A DNA stretch of 64,000 bases. It comes from Ramlibacter sp. (GTDB taxonomy: Bacteria > Pseudomonadota > Gammaproteobacteria > Burkholderiales > Burkholderiaceae_C). The notes beneath the pieces are model-generated. The model was not told the origin of the DNA. It saw only the letters and a list, made by a program, of their open reading frames with translations, and did not search any database. The DNA is taken from the NCBI GenBank assembly GCA_013815685.1, contig JACDFR010000010.1, positions 22,921 through 86,920 on the forward strand, read 5' to 3'. Below are positions 57,492 to 64,000 of the stretch, one piece after another. Positions within the stretch are counted from its first letter, which is position 1. The number at the start of each line of letters is the position of its first letter. The translations under genes were made by a program, and so were the position numbers.

Positions 57492-60143
57492 ATGACCCCC
57501 AACGCCACCGTCGCCGACATTCGCAAGACCTTCCTCGACTTCTTCGCCTCCAAAGGCCACGCCGTCGTGGCGTCCAGCCCGCTCGTGCCGGGCAACGACC
57601 CGACCCTCATGTTCACCAATTCCGGCATGGTCCAGTTCAAGGACGTGTTCCTGGGCAGCGACAAGCGCGCGTATGTGCGCGCCGCCTCCGTGCAGGCCTG
57701 CCTGCGCGCCGGGGGCAAGCACAACGACCTGGAAAACGTGGGCTACACCGCGCGCCACCACACGTTTTTCGAAATGCTGGGCAACTGGAGCTTCGGCGAC
57801 TACTTCAAGCGCGATGCGCTCAAATGGGCTTGGGAATTGCTGACGCAGGTCTACCGGCTGCCCGCCGACAAGCTCTGGGCCACGGTGTACGTCGAGGACG
57901 ACGAGGCCTATGACATCTGGACGAAAGATATCGGGCTGCCGGCCGAGCGGGTGGTGCGTATCGGCGACAACAAGGGCGCCCGCTATGCGTCCGACAATTT
58001 CTGGATGATGGCCGACACCGGTCCCTGCGGTCCCTGCTCCGAAATCTTCTACGACCACGGGCCCGAGGTGGCCGGCGGCCCGCCGGGAAGCCCCGACGCC
58101 GACGGCGACCGCTACATCGAGATCTGGAACAACGTGTTCATGCAGTTCGACATGCAGCCCGACGGCAGCGTGAAGAACCTGCCCGCGCCCTGCGTCGACA
58201 CCGGCATGGGCCTGGAGCGCCTGGCGGCGATCCTGCAGCACGTGCACAGCAACTACGAGATCGACCTGTTCGCGCAGTTGATCAAGGCGGCGTCGCGCGA
58301 GACCGGCGAGCGTGACCTGGCGAACAACTCACTGCGGGTGATCGCCGACCACATCCGCGCCACGTCGTTCCTGGTGAGCGATGGCGTCATCCCTTCCAAC
58401 GAGGGCCGCGGCTACGTCCAGCGCCGCATCGTTCGGCGCGCCATCCGCCATGGCTACAAGCTGGGCAAGAAAACCCCGTTCTTCCACAAGCTGGTGCCGG
58501 ACCTGGTGCGCCTGATGGGCGACGCCTACCCCAAGCTGTGCGCCGACGAGAAGCGGATCATCGATGTGCTCAAAGCCGAGGAGGAGCGCTTTTTCGAGAC
58601 GCTGGAGAACGGCATGGAAATCCTGGAGACCACGGTCTATGGGATGGAATGGAATCGTGCATCGCCCAAGGCACTTATCGGCAAGCTGCCCGGCGAAACG
58701 GCTTTCAAGCTTCACGACACCTACGGATTCCCCCTCGACTTGACGGCCGACGTATGCCGCGAATGGGATATCGAAGTGGACGAGGCGGGTTTCCATGCCG
58801 CCATGGACAAGCAGAAGGCGCAGGGCCGTGCGGCCGGCAAGTTCAAGATGGACCGCGCGCTCGAATACGCCGGCATCAGCAACACCTTCACCGGCTATGA
58901 GAAGCTGGAAGAACCGGCCCGGATCGTGGCCTTGTATGCCGAAGGCGCGGCGGCGCAGGAACTCAAGGCCGGCCAGACCGGTGTGGTGGTGCTCGATACC
59001 ACGCCTTTTTATGCCGAGTCGGGCGGCCAGGTGGGCGACCAGGGACTGATCGACGGCCAGGACGGCAGCTTCAAGGTCGAGGACACGCAGAAGATCAAGG
59101 CCGAAGTCTTCGGCCACCACGGCGCGCTGTCCCGCGGCTCGCTCAAGGTCGGCGATGCGGTGACGGCGAAGGTCGACATGAACAAGCGCCATGCCACCAT
59201 GCGCAACCACAGCGTCACGCACCTGATGCACAAGGCCCTGCGCGAAGTGCTGGGTGACCATGTGCAGCAAAAGGGCTCGCTCGTCGATGCCGACAAGACG
59301 CGCTTCGACTTCACCCACAACAACCCCGTCGGCGCCGCGCAAATCCGCGAGATCGAGGCGCGCGTCAACCTGGAGATCCTGGCCAATCACCAAACCATGG
59401 CCCGCGTGATGGAGATCGAAGCGGCCAAGCAGACCGGCGCCGTGATGCTGTTCGGCGAGAAATACGGCGATTCCGTTCGCGTGCTCGACATCGGCTCCAG
59501 CCGCGAGCTGTGCGGCGGCACGCATGTGCAGCGCACCGGCGACATCGGGCTGTTCAAGGTGGTGGGCGAGGGCGGTGTGGCGGCAGGCATTCGCCGCATC
59601 GAGGCGGTCACCGGCGCCAATGCGCTGGCCTACCTGCAGCAGCTCGAAGCCACCGTCAATGGCGTGGCCGGCACCTTGAAGGCGTCCCCGGCCGAATTGC
59701 AGGGCCGTATCAGCCAGGTGCTGGACCAGGTCCGCACGCTCGAAAAGGAAGTGGCGCAGCTCAAGGGCAAGCTGGCCTCGTCGCAGGGCGACGAGCTCGT
59801 TGCGCAGGCGGTCGACGTGAAGGGCATCAAGGTGCTGGCGGCCCGGCTCGACGGCGCCGATGCCCGGACCTTGCGCGACACCATGGACAAGCTCAAGGGC
59901 AAGCTCAAGACGGCGGCCATCGTGCTGGCCACGGTCGATGGCGGCAAGGTCCAAATCGCGGCGGGGGTCACGGCCGACAGCATGGGCCGGGTGAAGGCGG
60001 GCGACCTCGTCAACTTCGTGGCCCAGCAGGTTGGCGGCAAGGGTGGCGGCAAGGCCGACATGGCCATGGCCGGCGGCACCGATGCAAGCAAGCTCCCCGG
60101 CGCGCTGCAGTCAGTGCAGGCTTGGGTGGCGGAGCGGGTTTAG
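57492..60143 (+). CDS. alaS: Alanine-tRNA ligase
   Basis: An 883-residue class II synthetase with all expected parts: aminoacylation core (N-S-G-M-V-Q-F-K-D near 38, [11 protein letters not shown] near 85), [11 protein letters not shown] near 313, and an editing domain with N-H-S-V-T-H-L-M-H near 570 and C-G-G-T-H near 675, whose His and Cys bind zinc. The C-terminal oligomerisation/C-Ala region ends in [12 protein letters not shown]. Complete and typical in length. Confidence 0.98.
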   Translation: MTPNATVADIRKTFLDFFASKGHAVVASSPLVPGNDPTLMFTNSGMVQFKDVFLGSDKRAYVRAASVQACLRAGGKHNDLENVGYTARHHTFFEMLGNWSFGDYFKRDALKWAWELLTQVYRLPADKLWATVYVEDDEAYDIWTKDIGLPAERVVRIGDNKGARYASDNFWMMADTGPCGPCSEIFYDHGPEVAGGPPGSPDADGDRYIEIWNNVFMQFDMQPDGSVKNLPAPCVDTGMGLERLAAILQHVHSNYEIDLFAQLIKAASRETGERDLANNSLRVIADHIRATSFLVSDGVIPSNEGRGYVQRRIVRRAIRHGYKLGKKTPFFHKLVPDLVRLMGDAYPKLCADEKRIIDVLKAEEERFFETLENGMEILETTVYGMEWNRASPKALIGKLPGETAFKLHDTYGFPLDLTADVCREWDIEVDEAGFHAAMDKQKAQGRAAGKFKMDRALEYAGISNTFTGYEKLEEPARIVALYAEGAAAQELKAGQTGVVVLDTTPFYAESGGQVGDQGLIDGQDGSFKVEDTQKIKAEVFGHHGALSRGSLKVGDAVTAKVDMNKRHATMRNHSVTHLMHKALREVLGDHVQQKGSLVDADKTRFDFTHNNPVGAAQIREIEARVNLEILANHQTMARVMEIEAAKQTGAVMLFGEKYGDSVRVLDIGSSRELCGGTHVQRTGDIGLFKVVGEGGVAAGIRRIEAVTGANALAYLQQLEATVNGVAGTLKASPAELQGRISQVLDQVRTLEKEVAQLKGKLASSQGDELVAQAVDVKGIKVLAARLDGADARTLRDTMDKLKGKLKTAAIVLATVDGGKVQIAAGVTADSMGRVKAGDLVNFVAQQVGGKGGGKADMAMAGGTDASKLPGALQSVQAWVAERV

Positions 60144-60235
60144 CCAGCTGACTCGACGACCTGGACCGCATCAGGGCACAAGGCCAAAAGGCGCATACAG
60201 CAGGAGCCATGACTCACATAGCGCGCAATCGACGG

Positions 60236-60387
60236 TGTTATCCCGCAGTGTTATCCCGCACCCTGACAGTTGCGGGGTTTGTGGGGTATTTTTATTCCAG
60301 CGATTGGGACGAAATAGCTTGCTGGATCAGGGACTTGCGGCGACCCACGGCGACGTGTTATCCCGCAGCGGGTTTGTTATCCCGCAG
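60236..60387 (+). repeat. Four copies of TGTTATCCCGCA before the first cassette
   Basis: TGTTATCCCGCA occurs at 60236, 60249, 60356 and 60375; copies 1, 3 and 4 are followed by G. The first two are head-to-tail (13-nt period), the last two are 19 nt apart, and the pairs are about 120 bp apart. Between them is an A/T-richer stretch (GGGGTATTTTTATTCC) unlike the flanks. The 144 bp after alaS up to here (60144-60235) hold no recognisable element. Confidence 0.75.
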
Positions 60388-60406
60388 GGTTCGCGGTCTA
60401 CATTAC

Positions 60407-60413
60407 GTTAGGC
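60407..60413 (+). other. Cassette-array core site GTTAGGC (start of cassette 1)
   Basis: GTTAGGC preceded by CGGTCTACATTAC resembles the R' end of an attC (compare CGGTTATCTTTAC before the next core at 60962). It is the exact reverse complement of the R'' core GCCTAAC at 60882, as expected for the two ends of one integrated cassette. No R'' partner is visible upstream, so the element to the left is a remnant or an attI-like site. Confidence 0.7.
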
Positions 60414-60421
60414 AGCACGAA

Positions 60422-60874
60422 ATGTCGAAGCGCACTTTGAGCGGAATAGCAGGTGTCCACTACGTCGCCTCGGAGCTGTCTCGCCGGGGGTTGATCGCCC
60501 TTCCAACTACCAAGAACCTTCCTGCGTTCGACGTGCTGGTCGCAAACATGGAGGGCACAAAGCATGCCAACGTTCAGGTCAAGGCGTCGGCGAAACGTGC
60601 TCCGTTCTTTCCTATGCCGGCGCCTGAGAAGGTTCGCACCGGACGGCATGACTTTTATGTCTTGGTGCGCTGGCTCGAGTCTGAGAGGCGCTACGAAGGC
60701 TTTCTCCTCAGTGGGCGGCAAGCCAAGCAGGCGGTCGAAGAGACCTGCGCTTGGCAGCGCATAAGCATTGGCAAGGGCACGCGCACGAAGGTATTTCCGA
60801 CAGTAAATGTGATGCCAGCACGGTCGCCAAAAGCTGAGAAGTGGAAACAGGCCTGGGAAAACTGGAAACTGTGA
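60422..60874 (+). CDS. Cassette-encoded PD-(D/E)XK nuclease-like protein
   Basis: A 150-residue protein. G-V-H-Y-V-A-S-E-L-S-R-R-G near residue 10 (helix with Glu), F-D-V-L-V near 35 (Asp) and V-Q-V-K-A-S near 51 match the order E...D...(E/Q)-x-K of the PD-(D/E)XK fold as in Holliday-junction-resolvase-like and restriction-like proteins; here Q replaces the second acidic residue. ATG 60422 lies 9 nt inside cassette 1; an in-frame upstream extension crosses the core site and is rejected. Single-gene cassettes with unknown nuclease-like proteins often relate to defence, but this is inference. Confidence 0.65.
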   Translation: MSKRTLSGIAGVHYVASELSRRGLIALPTTKNLPAFDVLVANMEGTKHANVQVKASAKRAPFFPMPAPEKVRTGRHDFYVLVRWLESERRYEGFLLSGRQAKQAVEETCAWQRISIGKGTRTKVFPTVNVMPARSPKAEKWKQAWENWKL

Positions 60875-60881
60875 ACATGCT

Positions 60882-60968
60882 GCCTAACTTGTCGCTCGAC
60901 ACGGACGCCCAACGGCGTCCGCGCGCTGCGCGCGCTCCTGTTGGTCGCCGGTTATCTTTACGTTAGAG
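60882..60968 (+). repeat. attC site of cassette 1
   Basis: It begins with R'' GCCTAAC (60882-60888) and ends at GTTAGAG (60962-60968). Inside, CGGACGCC-CAAC-GGCGTCCG is a perfect 8-bp hairpin, followed by GCGCGC repeats. TCGACACGGAC and CCGGTTATC are shared with the other attC sites here (CCGGTCATC in those). Length about 87 bp is normal for attC. Confidence 0.85.
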
Positions 60969-60991
60969 CCCACAACAAGACACTTCACCAC

Positions 60992-61543
60992 ATGGCTGAT
61001 CCCATTGAATCAATCGACGAGCCGACGGCAGCGCAACTCGCCCTCTTCGGAGCAACGCGAAGCGTCAGTGACGCGCTTCCGACGTTCTCAACGTGGCTCA
61101 TGGCAGGGTTCGGCGCAGCCTTCGCGCTAATCCTCGCCAATATCGACAAGGTCTCCCAATTCATTGACATTAGACACATCCGGTTCGCTATCCTGCTCTT
61201 CCTTGTGAGTGTCGTCGTCGCAGTGTTCTCGAACTACCTCTCCGTAGTTGTAAAGGCCGGGCTTGCTGCACAAGCCGACGGCGAACGTCTTGTCAAACGA
61301 CTCAAGTCAAATGCCGGACCTTTCGACATCGAGCTGTTCTCGACGGAGTACAAGCGCGGTCTCTTCCCTCCAATTTCGTGGATCACTCAGGCCGCAATGG
61401 AAAGGGCGAAGCGAGGTGACACGGTTGCCTCCGCCAGGATGATTGCCAAGATCTCGCAAGTTCAAGTCCTTCTGGTGGTTGCGCAAGGGCTGCTTGCAGT
61501 AGTCGCTGCCGGTGCGGTTGCGTTCGGCATGAAACTGCAGTAG
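60992..61543 (+). CDS. Cassette-encoded small membrane protein
   Basis: A 183-residue protein with three hydrophobic segments: about 35-53 (W-L-M-A-G-F-G-A-A-F-A-L-I-L), 67-90 (F-A-I-L-L-F-L-V-S-V-V-V-A-V-F) and 158-180 (V-L-L-V-V-A-Q-G-L-L-A-V-V). A soluble central loop of about 65 residues separates the second and third. ATG 60992 lies 30 nt into cassette 2. Function not recognised. Lower GC and codon use unlike the housekeeping genes fit a cassette of foreign origin. Confidence 0.7.
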   Translation: MADPIESIDEPTAAQLALFGATRSVSDALPTFSTWLMAGFGAAFALILANIDKVSQFIDIRHIRFAILLFLVSVVVAVFSNYLSVVVKAGLAAQADGERLVKRLKSNAGPFDIELFSTEYKRGLFPPISWITQAAMERAKRGDTVASARMIAKISQVQVLLVVAQGLLAVVAAGAVAFGMKLQ

Positions 61544-61599
61544 CGCGATGGGCTCTAACATGTCGTATATGGACTCCCCCGCAACGGCAAGAAACTGAC

Positions 61600-61770
61600 C
61601 GATAGTTTTGGCTGTTGGGAAACGCGTGCAGTCGTATATCCGGCATCTTTAGTGGGCTCGCATTGGCCCGTGCCGACATGGAATCTGCTCACGCGGTGCC
61701 AATCGGTACGAGCGGCTGGCAAGCAGCCGGACATGTTATCGGCATCGAAGTGTGATGGTGCGAACCTGGT
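61600..61770 (-). ncRNA. Candidate bridge RNA region of the IS1111-like element
   Basis: The non-coding end downstream of the transposase contains, in transposase-sense 5'-3' order, TAACATGTC (61738-61730), identical to the attC target at 61556-61564, then a hairpin CGGCTG/CAGCCG (61713-61729). It is followed by ATATACGAC (61639-61631), the complement of the IS-attC junction GTCGTATAT at 61562-61570. Target guide before donor guide is the order in IS110 bridge RNAs, and IS1111 members carry the RNA at this end. Limits are approximate and transcription is not shown. Confidence 0.45.
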
Positions 61771-61814
61771 GGCCATGAGGGTCGATCAATCTCGTCGCAA
61801 CGCGGGAACGAATG

Positions 61815-62622
61815 CTTGGAGATATGCCCCAGGTAACGCGATCCTCCCGAAGAATACTCTTTAGGCGTCAGGCCGAACCAGCTGGCAAAGTGCCGCGCAT
61901 CCTTGAAGTGGCTCACGTCGCCCGAGTCGCCGCCACCATCGCGGTGGCCGTCAGCAGGCCAATGCCCGAGATCGACAGCAGCGTGGTGCACGCCGGACTC
62001 AGGCGCGCCAGCTCGCTCAGTTCACGCTCCAGCTGGCCGATACGCGCCTCCAGCAGGCGGATCTCATCGACCAGCAAGGCCATCGTGCCGCGGATCAGGG
62101 CAGGAACGGCTGTGCCCGGATCGGCCAGCACCCGGCTGATCGTCTCCAGGCCGGTACGCGCTCCAACCGGAATGGCGATGCCAAACTCGCGCAGGAAGCC
62201 GCGCAGGGCGTTGATGCGCGAGGTGCGCGTGCCCATCCACAGGCTGCGGATGCGGTGCAGACCCTGCGAGGCCTGCTGCTCGACGGACTTGACGCGCACC
62301 GGGCGCATGTCCGAGGCGCGGGCCGCTTCGAGCAAGGCGGATGCATCGGCGGCGTCGGTCTTGTTGCGCCGCACATACGCGCGCACGTACTGCGTTGGCA
62401 GCAGCCGCACCTCGATGCCCAGGCCGTTGAGCCAGCGCGCCCAGTGGTGGGCCGAGCCGCAGGCCTCCATGATGACCAGGGACACATCCCGGTTGGCAAG
62501 CCAGCGTTCGAACTGGGTGCGCGTCAGGCGGTGCGTTTCAATGACCTTCCAGGACGCATCGGTCACGGCCAGCTGGAAGACCGACTTTGCTAGATCAACG
62601 GCAACGGTTGTACGATCCATTT
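61815..62622 (-). pseudogene. IS110/IS1111 transposase, frameshifted and truncated
   Basis: ATG 62622 opens M-D-R-T-T-V-A-V-D-L-A-K with the RuvC-like DEDD start (Asp in V-A-V-D-L-A-K); E-A-C-G-S-A-H-H-W and K-T-D-A-A-D-A follow. After A-M-V-A-A-T (near 61925) a one-base deletion shifts the frame. The continuation G-D-V-S-H-F-K-D-A-R-H-F-A-S-W-F-G-L-T-P in the next frame is the Tnp20 domain, up to L-G-H-I-S-K near 61825. There homology ends, some 70 residues before the usual C-terminus with its catalytic Ser region. Not expected to be active. Confidence 0.85.
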
Positions 62623-62856
62623 CGGACTCCTTTCGTTTGATGAACACCTGATCCGCACGCCAATGAAGACCAGAGCGCCAATGTGGCGCAAACAAACGGG
62701 GGAGTCCATCCCATCATTCGACACGGACACGCAACAGTACGAGGCTGCTCCGCAGCAGTTGTTGCGTGCCGGTCATCGCCAACGTTTAGCCGGCGAGGGA
62801 ACCGCGTTGGCGTTCGTAGGGCATACTGAGAACCTCTTTCGTTGGCGGCCATAGCC

Positions 62857-63057
62857 ATGCCTGACGTCAAATCCATTGAAGATGCGGTGAAGTCCCTTCC
62901 GCCGCAGGACCTCGCTGAGTTCCGTCGGTGGTTCGCTGAGTTCGACACCGCGGCCTGGGATCGACAGATCGAACAGGACCTTGCCGCGGGCAAGCTTGAC
63001 GGCTTGCTGGCTGAAGCGCAGGCCGACTACCAGGCCGGGCCGGAACGCGAGCTTTGA
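62857..63057 (+). CDS. Cassette antitoxin, partner of a RelE/HigB-like toxin
   Basis: A 66-residue acidic protein (S-I-E-D-A-V-K-S-L-P-P-Q-D-L-A-E-F-R near the N-terminus, Q-I-E-Q-D-L-A-A-G-K-L-D-G-L-L-A-E-A at the end). This layout is the one common for small antitoxins in integron cassettes, ending in the A-G-K-L-D-x-L toxin-binding helix. Its stop overlaps the start of the toxin frame (TTGA at 63054-63057). The promoter would lie in 62792-62856 of cassette 3. Confidence 0.75.
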   Translation: MPDVKSIEDAVKSLPPQDLAEFRRWFAEFDTAAWDRQIEQDLAAGKLDGLLAEAQADYQAGPEREL

Positions 63058-63313
63058 GGCACACGGCCTCGAAGCGGTTTTGGCAATGCCTTGATGCGCT
63101 TCCCACAGACGTACAGTCGCTCGCGCGCAAGAACTACGCGCTGCTGAAAACCGACCCCGGCCACCCTTCGTTGCAATTCAAGCAGCTTGGCGGCGGCAAG
63201 CTATGGAGTGTGCGGGTTGGCTTGTATACCGTGCGCTCGGTGCTCCCTCGAAAGAAGGTGTGCATTGGTTCTGGATTGGAACGCACGGCGAGTACGACAA
63301 ACTCATCGGCTAA
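63054..63313 (+). pseudogene. RelE/HigB-like toxin with a one-base frameshift
   Basis: The TTG start gives L-R-H-T-A-S-K-R-F-W-Q-C-L. This is followed by the ParE/RelE-type core L-A-R-K-N-Y-A-L-L-K-T-D-P-G-H-P-S-L and K-L-W-S-V-R-V-G-L. At about 63226 the frame shifts: the family continuation Y-R-A-L-G-A-P-S-K-E-G-V-H-W-F-W-I-G-T-H and E-Y-D-K-L-I-G-stop is found in the next frame, ending at TAA 63311-63313. One base (T of a TAT-TAC context) appears lost. The unshifted frame runs on to 63392 with a foreign tail. Stop codon lies inside the attC R'' core. Confidence 0.8.
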
Positions 63314-63395
63314 CATGTTGATCGACACGGACACGCAACAGTACAAGGCTGCTCCGCAGCAATTGTTGCGTGCCGGTCATCGCCGACGTTGAGGC
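63307..63395 (+). repeat. attC site of cassette 3 (intact)
   Basis: R'' CGGCTAAC (63307-63314), then TCGACACGGACACGCAAC, hairpin arms CACGCAACA/TGTTGCGTG with inner GCTGC/GCAGC, CCGGTCATCGCC, and R' GTTGAGGC (63388-63395). It is nearly identical to the interrupted attC of cassette 2. The cassette start at 62784 (GTTTAGCCG) matches the reverse complement GTTAGCCG with one extra T. Confidence 0.87.
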
Positions 63396-63457
63396 TCCGC
63401 AAGTCCGCGCGACTGGTCGAGCTTGCTAAAAAACTACGATGTAGTTACACTCGGGTC

Positions 63458-63739
63458 ATGAGTGATCTTCGCTTTGAATGGGACCCGCGCAAGGCCTCGG
63501 CGAACGCTCTGAAGCACGAGGTCAGCTTCGAGGAGGCGAGGTCTGTATTCGCCGACGAGCGTGCGAAGTTGATCGATGATCCCGATCATTCAGAAGACGA
63601 AGACCGCTTCATTCTCTTGGGCCTGAGTGGTTCGCTCCGGGTGCTGATCGTCTGCCATTGCTATCGCGAAGAGGGCAACGTCATTCGAATCATTTCTGCC
63701 CGGAAGGCGACTCCGAAGGAAGCGAAGTTTTATCCGTAG
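63458..63739 (+). CDS. brnT: BrnT-family toxin
   Basis: A 93-residue ribonuclease toxin: F-E-W-D-P-R-K-A-S-A-N near residue 5, H-E-V-S-F-E-E-A-R-S-V-F near 19, R-V-L-I-V-C-H near 62 and I-R-I-I-S-A-R-K-A-T near 77 are the BrnT landmarks (W-D-x-x-K-x3-N, R-I-I-S-A-R-x-A). It is in cassette 4; the antitoxin follows 10 nt downstream, the usual toxin-first order of brnTA. TGTAGTTACA just upstream (63440-63449) is a possible autoregulatory site. Chosen ATG 63458. Confidence 0.92.
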   Translation: MSDLRFEWDPRKASANALKHEVSFEEARSVFADERAKLIDDPDHSEDEDRFILLGLSGSLRVLIVCHCYREEGNVIRIISARKATPKEAKFYP

Positions 63740-63749
63740 AGGTGACTGT

Positions 63750-63959
63750 ATGCGCAAGGAATACGACTTTTCAGCGGCGAGAAAAAACCCCTATGCCTCG
63801 CAGCTAAAGAAGCAGATCACAATTCGCCTGGACGAAGAGGCGATCGACTACTTCAAGTCGATTTCCGAGGAGGTTGGCATTCCCTACCAGAGTCTTATCA
63901 ATCTCTACCTTCGAGATTGCGCTGCGTCGCATAGGAAGTTGAATCTGAATTGGAAGTAG
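63750..63959 (+). CDS. brnA: BrnA-family antitoxin
   Basis: A 69-residue antitoxin: an N-terminal toxin-binding segment (M-R-K-E-Y-D-F-S-A-A-R-K-N-P-Y) followed by a ribbon-helix-helix DNA-binding part (Q-I-T-I-R-L-D-E-E-A-I-D-Y-F-K, then Y-Q-S-L-I-N-L-Y-L-R). It neutralises BrnT and represses the operon. No attC is recognisable in the 41 bases left before the window ends. Confidence 0.9.
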   Translation: MRKEYDFSAARKNPYASQLKKQITIRLDEEAIDYFKSISEEVGIPYQSLINLYLRDCAASHRKLNLNWK

Positions 63960-64000
63960 CGTGGCGCCGTCAAGCTCCGGGTTAACAGGTCAGTCCATCG

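Larger units (their letters stand above)
61565..62715 (-). mobile_element. IS110-family element (IS1111-attC group), damaged copy
   Basis: Perfect 12-bp inverted repeats ATGGACTCCCCC (61569-61580) and GGGGGAGTCCAT (62698-62709) bound a segment containing an IS110-type transposase on the minus strand. Flanks belong to one attC. IS1111-attC elements are known to insert specifically into attC sites, have subterminal repeats, and leave no target duplication; the few bases outside the repeats fit this. At about 1.15 kb it is shorter than typical (about 1.4 kb), in line with the internal deletion in the transposase. Confidence 0.85.
61552..62791 (+). repeat. attC site of cassette 2, split by an IS1111-like element
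   Basis: R'' GCTCTAAC (61552-61559) is the exact reverse complement of the cassette start GTTAGAGC (60962-60969). Five nt later the site is interrupted by the IS and resumes at about 62716 with ATTCGACACGGACACGCAAC, the hairpin arms CACGCAACA/TGTTGCGTG and GCTGC/GCAGC, CCGGTCATCGCC, ending at GTTTAGCC (62784-62791). Joined, the two parts align closely with the intact attC at 63307-63395. Confidence 0.88.

Noticed and set aside
60236..60387. CRISPR array
   Set aside because: Repeats are only 12-13 nt and spacings are 1, about 95 and 7 nt, not regular; no cas genes.
60209..60421. In-frame upstream extension of the cassette 1 protein
   Set aside because: It reads through the TGTTATCCCGCA repeats and the cassette core GTTAGGC; the cassette boundary and ATG 60422 give the better start.
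63314..63392. Toxin reading frame continuing through the attC to 63392
   Set aside because: The tail is translated attC sequence; the family C-terminus is in the shifted frame and stops at 63313.

Overview
The window is a high-GC, gene-dense bacterial chromosome segment. Gene content points to Burkholderiales, most likely a Comamonadaceae-type organism (Variovorax/Ramlibacter/Polaromonas-like). The markers are a LexA-controlled imuA-imuB-dnaE2 cassette, sigma-54 control of glnA next to glnL-glnG, glycine-riboswitch control of gcvT-gcvH-gcvP, a TRAP transporter, ETF-QO, scoAB, pcaBCD, and a dispersed GC-rich repeat of the kind common in that family. The taxonomic placement is inference from gene families; no rRNA gene is present.

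Layout. (1) 1-4699: a tightly packed plus-strand operon of unrecognised overall function. It encodes the C-terminal part of an N-acylglucosamine 2-epimerase-like protein, two tandem DJ-1/PfpI proteins (one without the nucleophile cysteine), a 2-keto-4-pentenoate hydratase-like enzyme, a class I/II aminotransferase, a 107-residue protein I do not recognise, and a SAM methyltransferase. It is followed by about 630 bp without an intact gene, holding what looks like a decayed carbohydrate-binding-module C-terminus. This is the least explained block and resembles an accessory pathway. (2) 5333-31469: mostly housekeeping and metabolism. It holds rsuA, a beta-propeller/deacetylase pair, a sterol-desaturase-like protein, glnA with glnL-glnG, xth, folA-thyA, a GlcD-like oxidase, a cytochrome P450/hydrolase pair, metY, aroC, and pcaB-C-D with a DsbA/FrnE-like gene. 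(3) 31562-49625: TauE/SafE, the glycine cleavage operon, a TRAP transporter with a GntR-type operator sequence, ETF-QO, an SDR, a thioesterase, a PAS-LuxR regulator divergent from scoAB, a 3-methyladenine glycosylase and an ABC exporter. (4) 49728-60143: SOS mutagenesis cassette, a collagen-like lipoprotein, tRNA-Gly, a decayed MscS-type fragment, gabD and alaS.

(5) 60236-64000: an integron gene-cassette array without a visible integrase gene (a CALIN-like cluster). Each cassette start is matched by the R'' core of its own attC: GTTAGGC with GCCTAAC, and GTTAGAGC with GCTCTAAC. The cassettes carry a PD-(D/E)XK-like protein, a small membrane protein, a RelE/HigB-like toxin-antitoxin pair with a frameshifted toxin, and a BrnT/BrnA pair. 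The second attC is split by a damaged IS110-family (IS1111-attC-like) element with 12-bp inverted repeats. Its non-coding end contains a 9-nt copy of the attC target and a 9-nt complement of the IS junction, in the order expected of a bridge RNA. This is the strongest single observation in the window. Just before the first cassette are four copies of TGTTATCCCGCA that I cannot explain.

All coordinates and motif calls come from reading the sequence. No database search was possible, so family names rest on recognised motifs.
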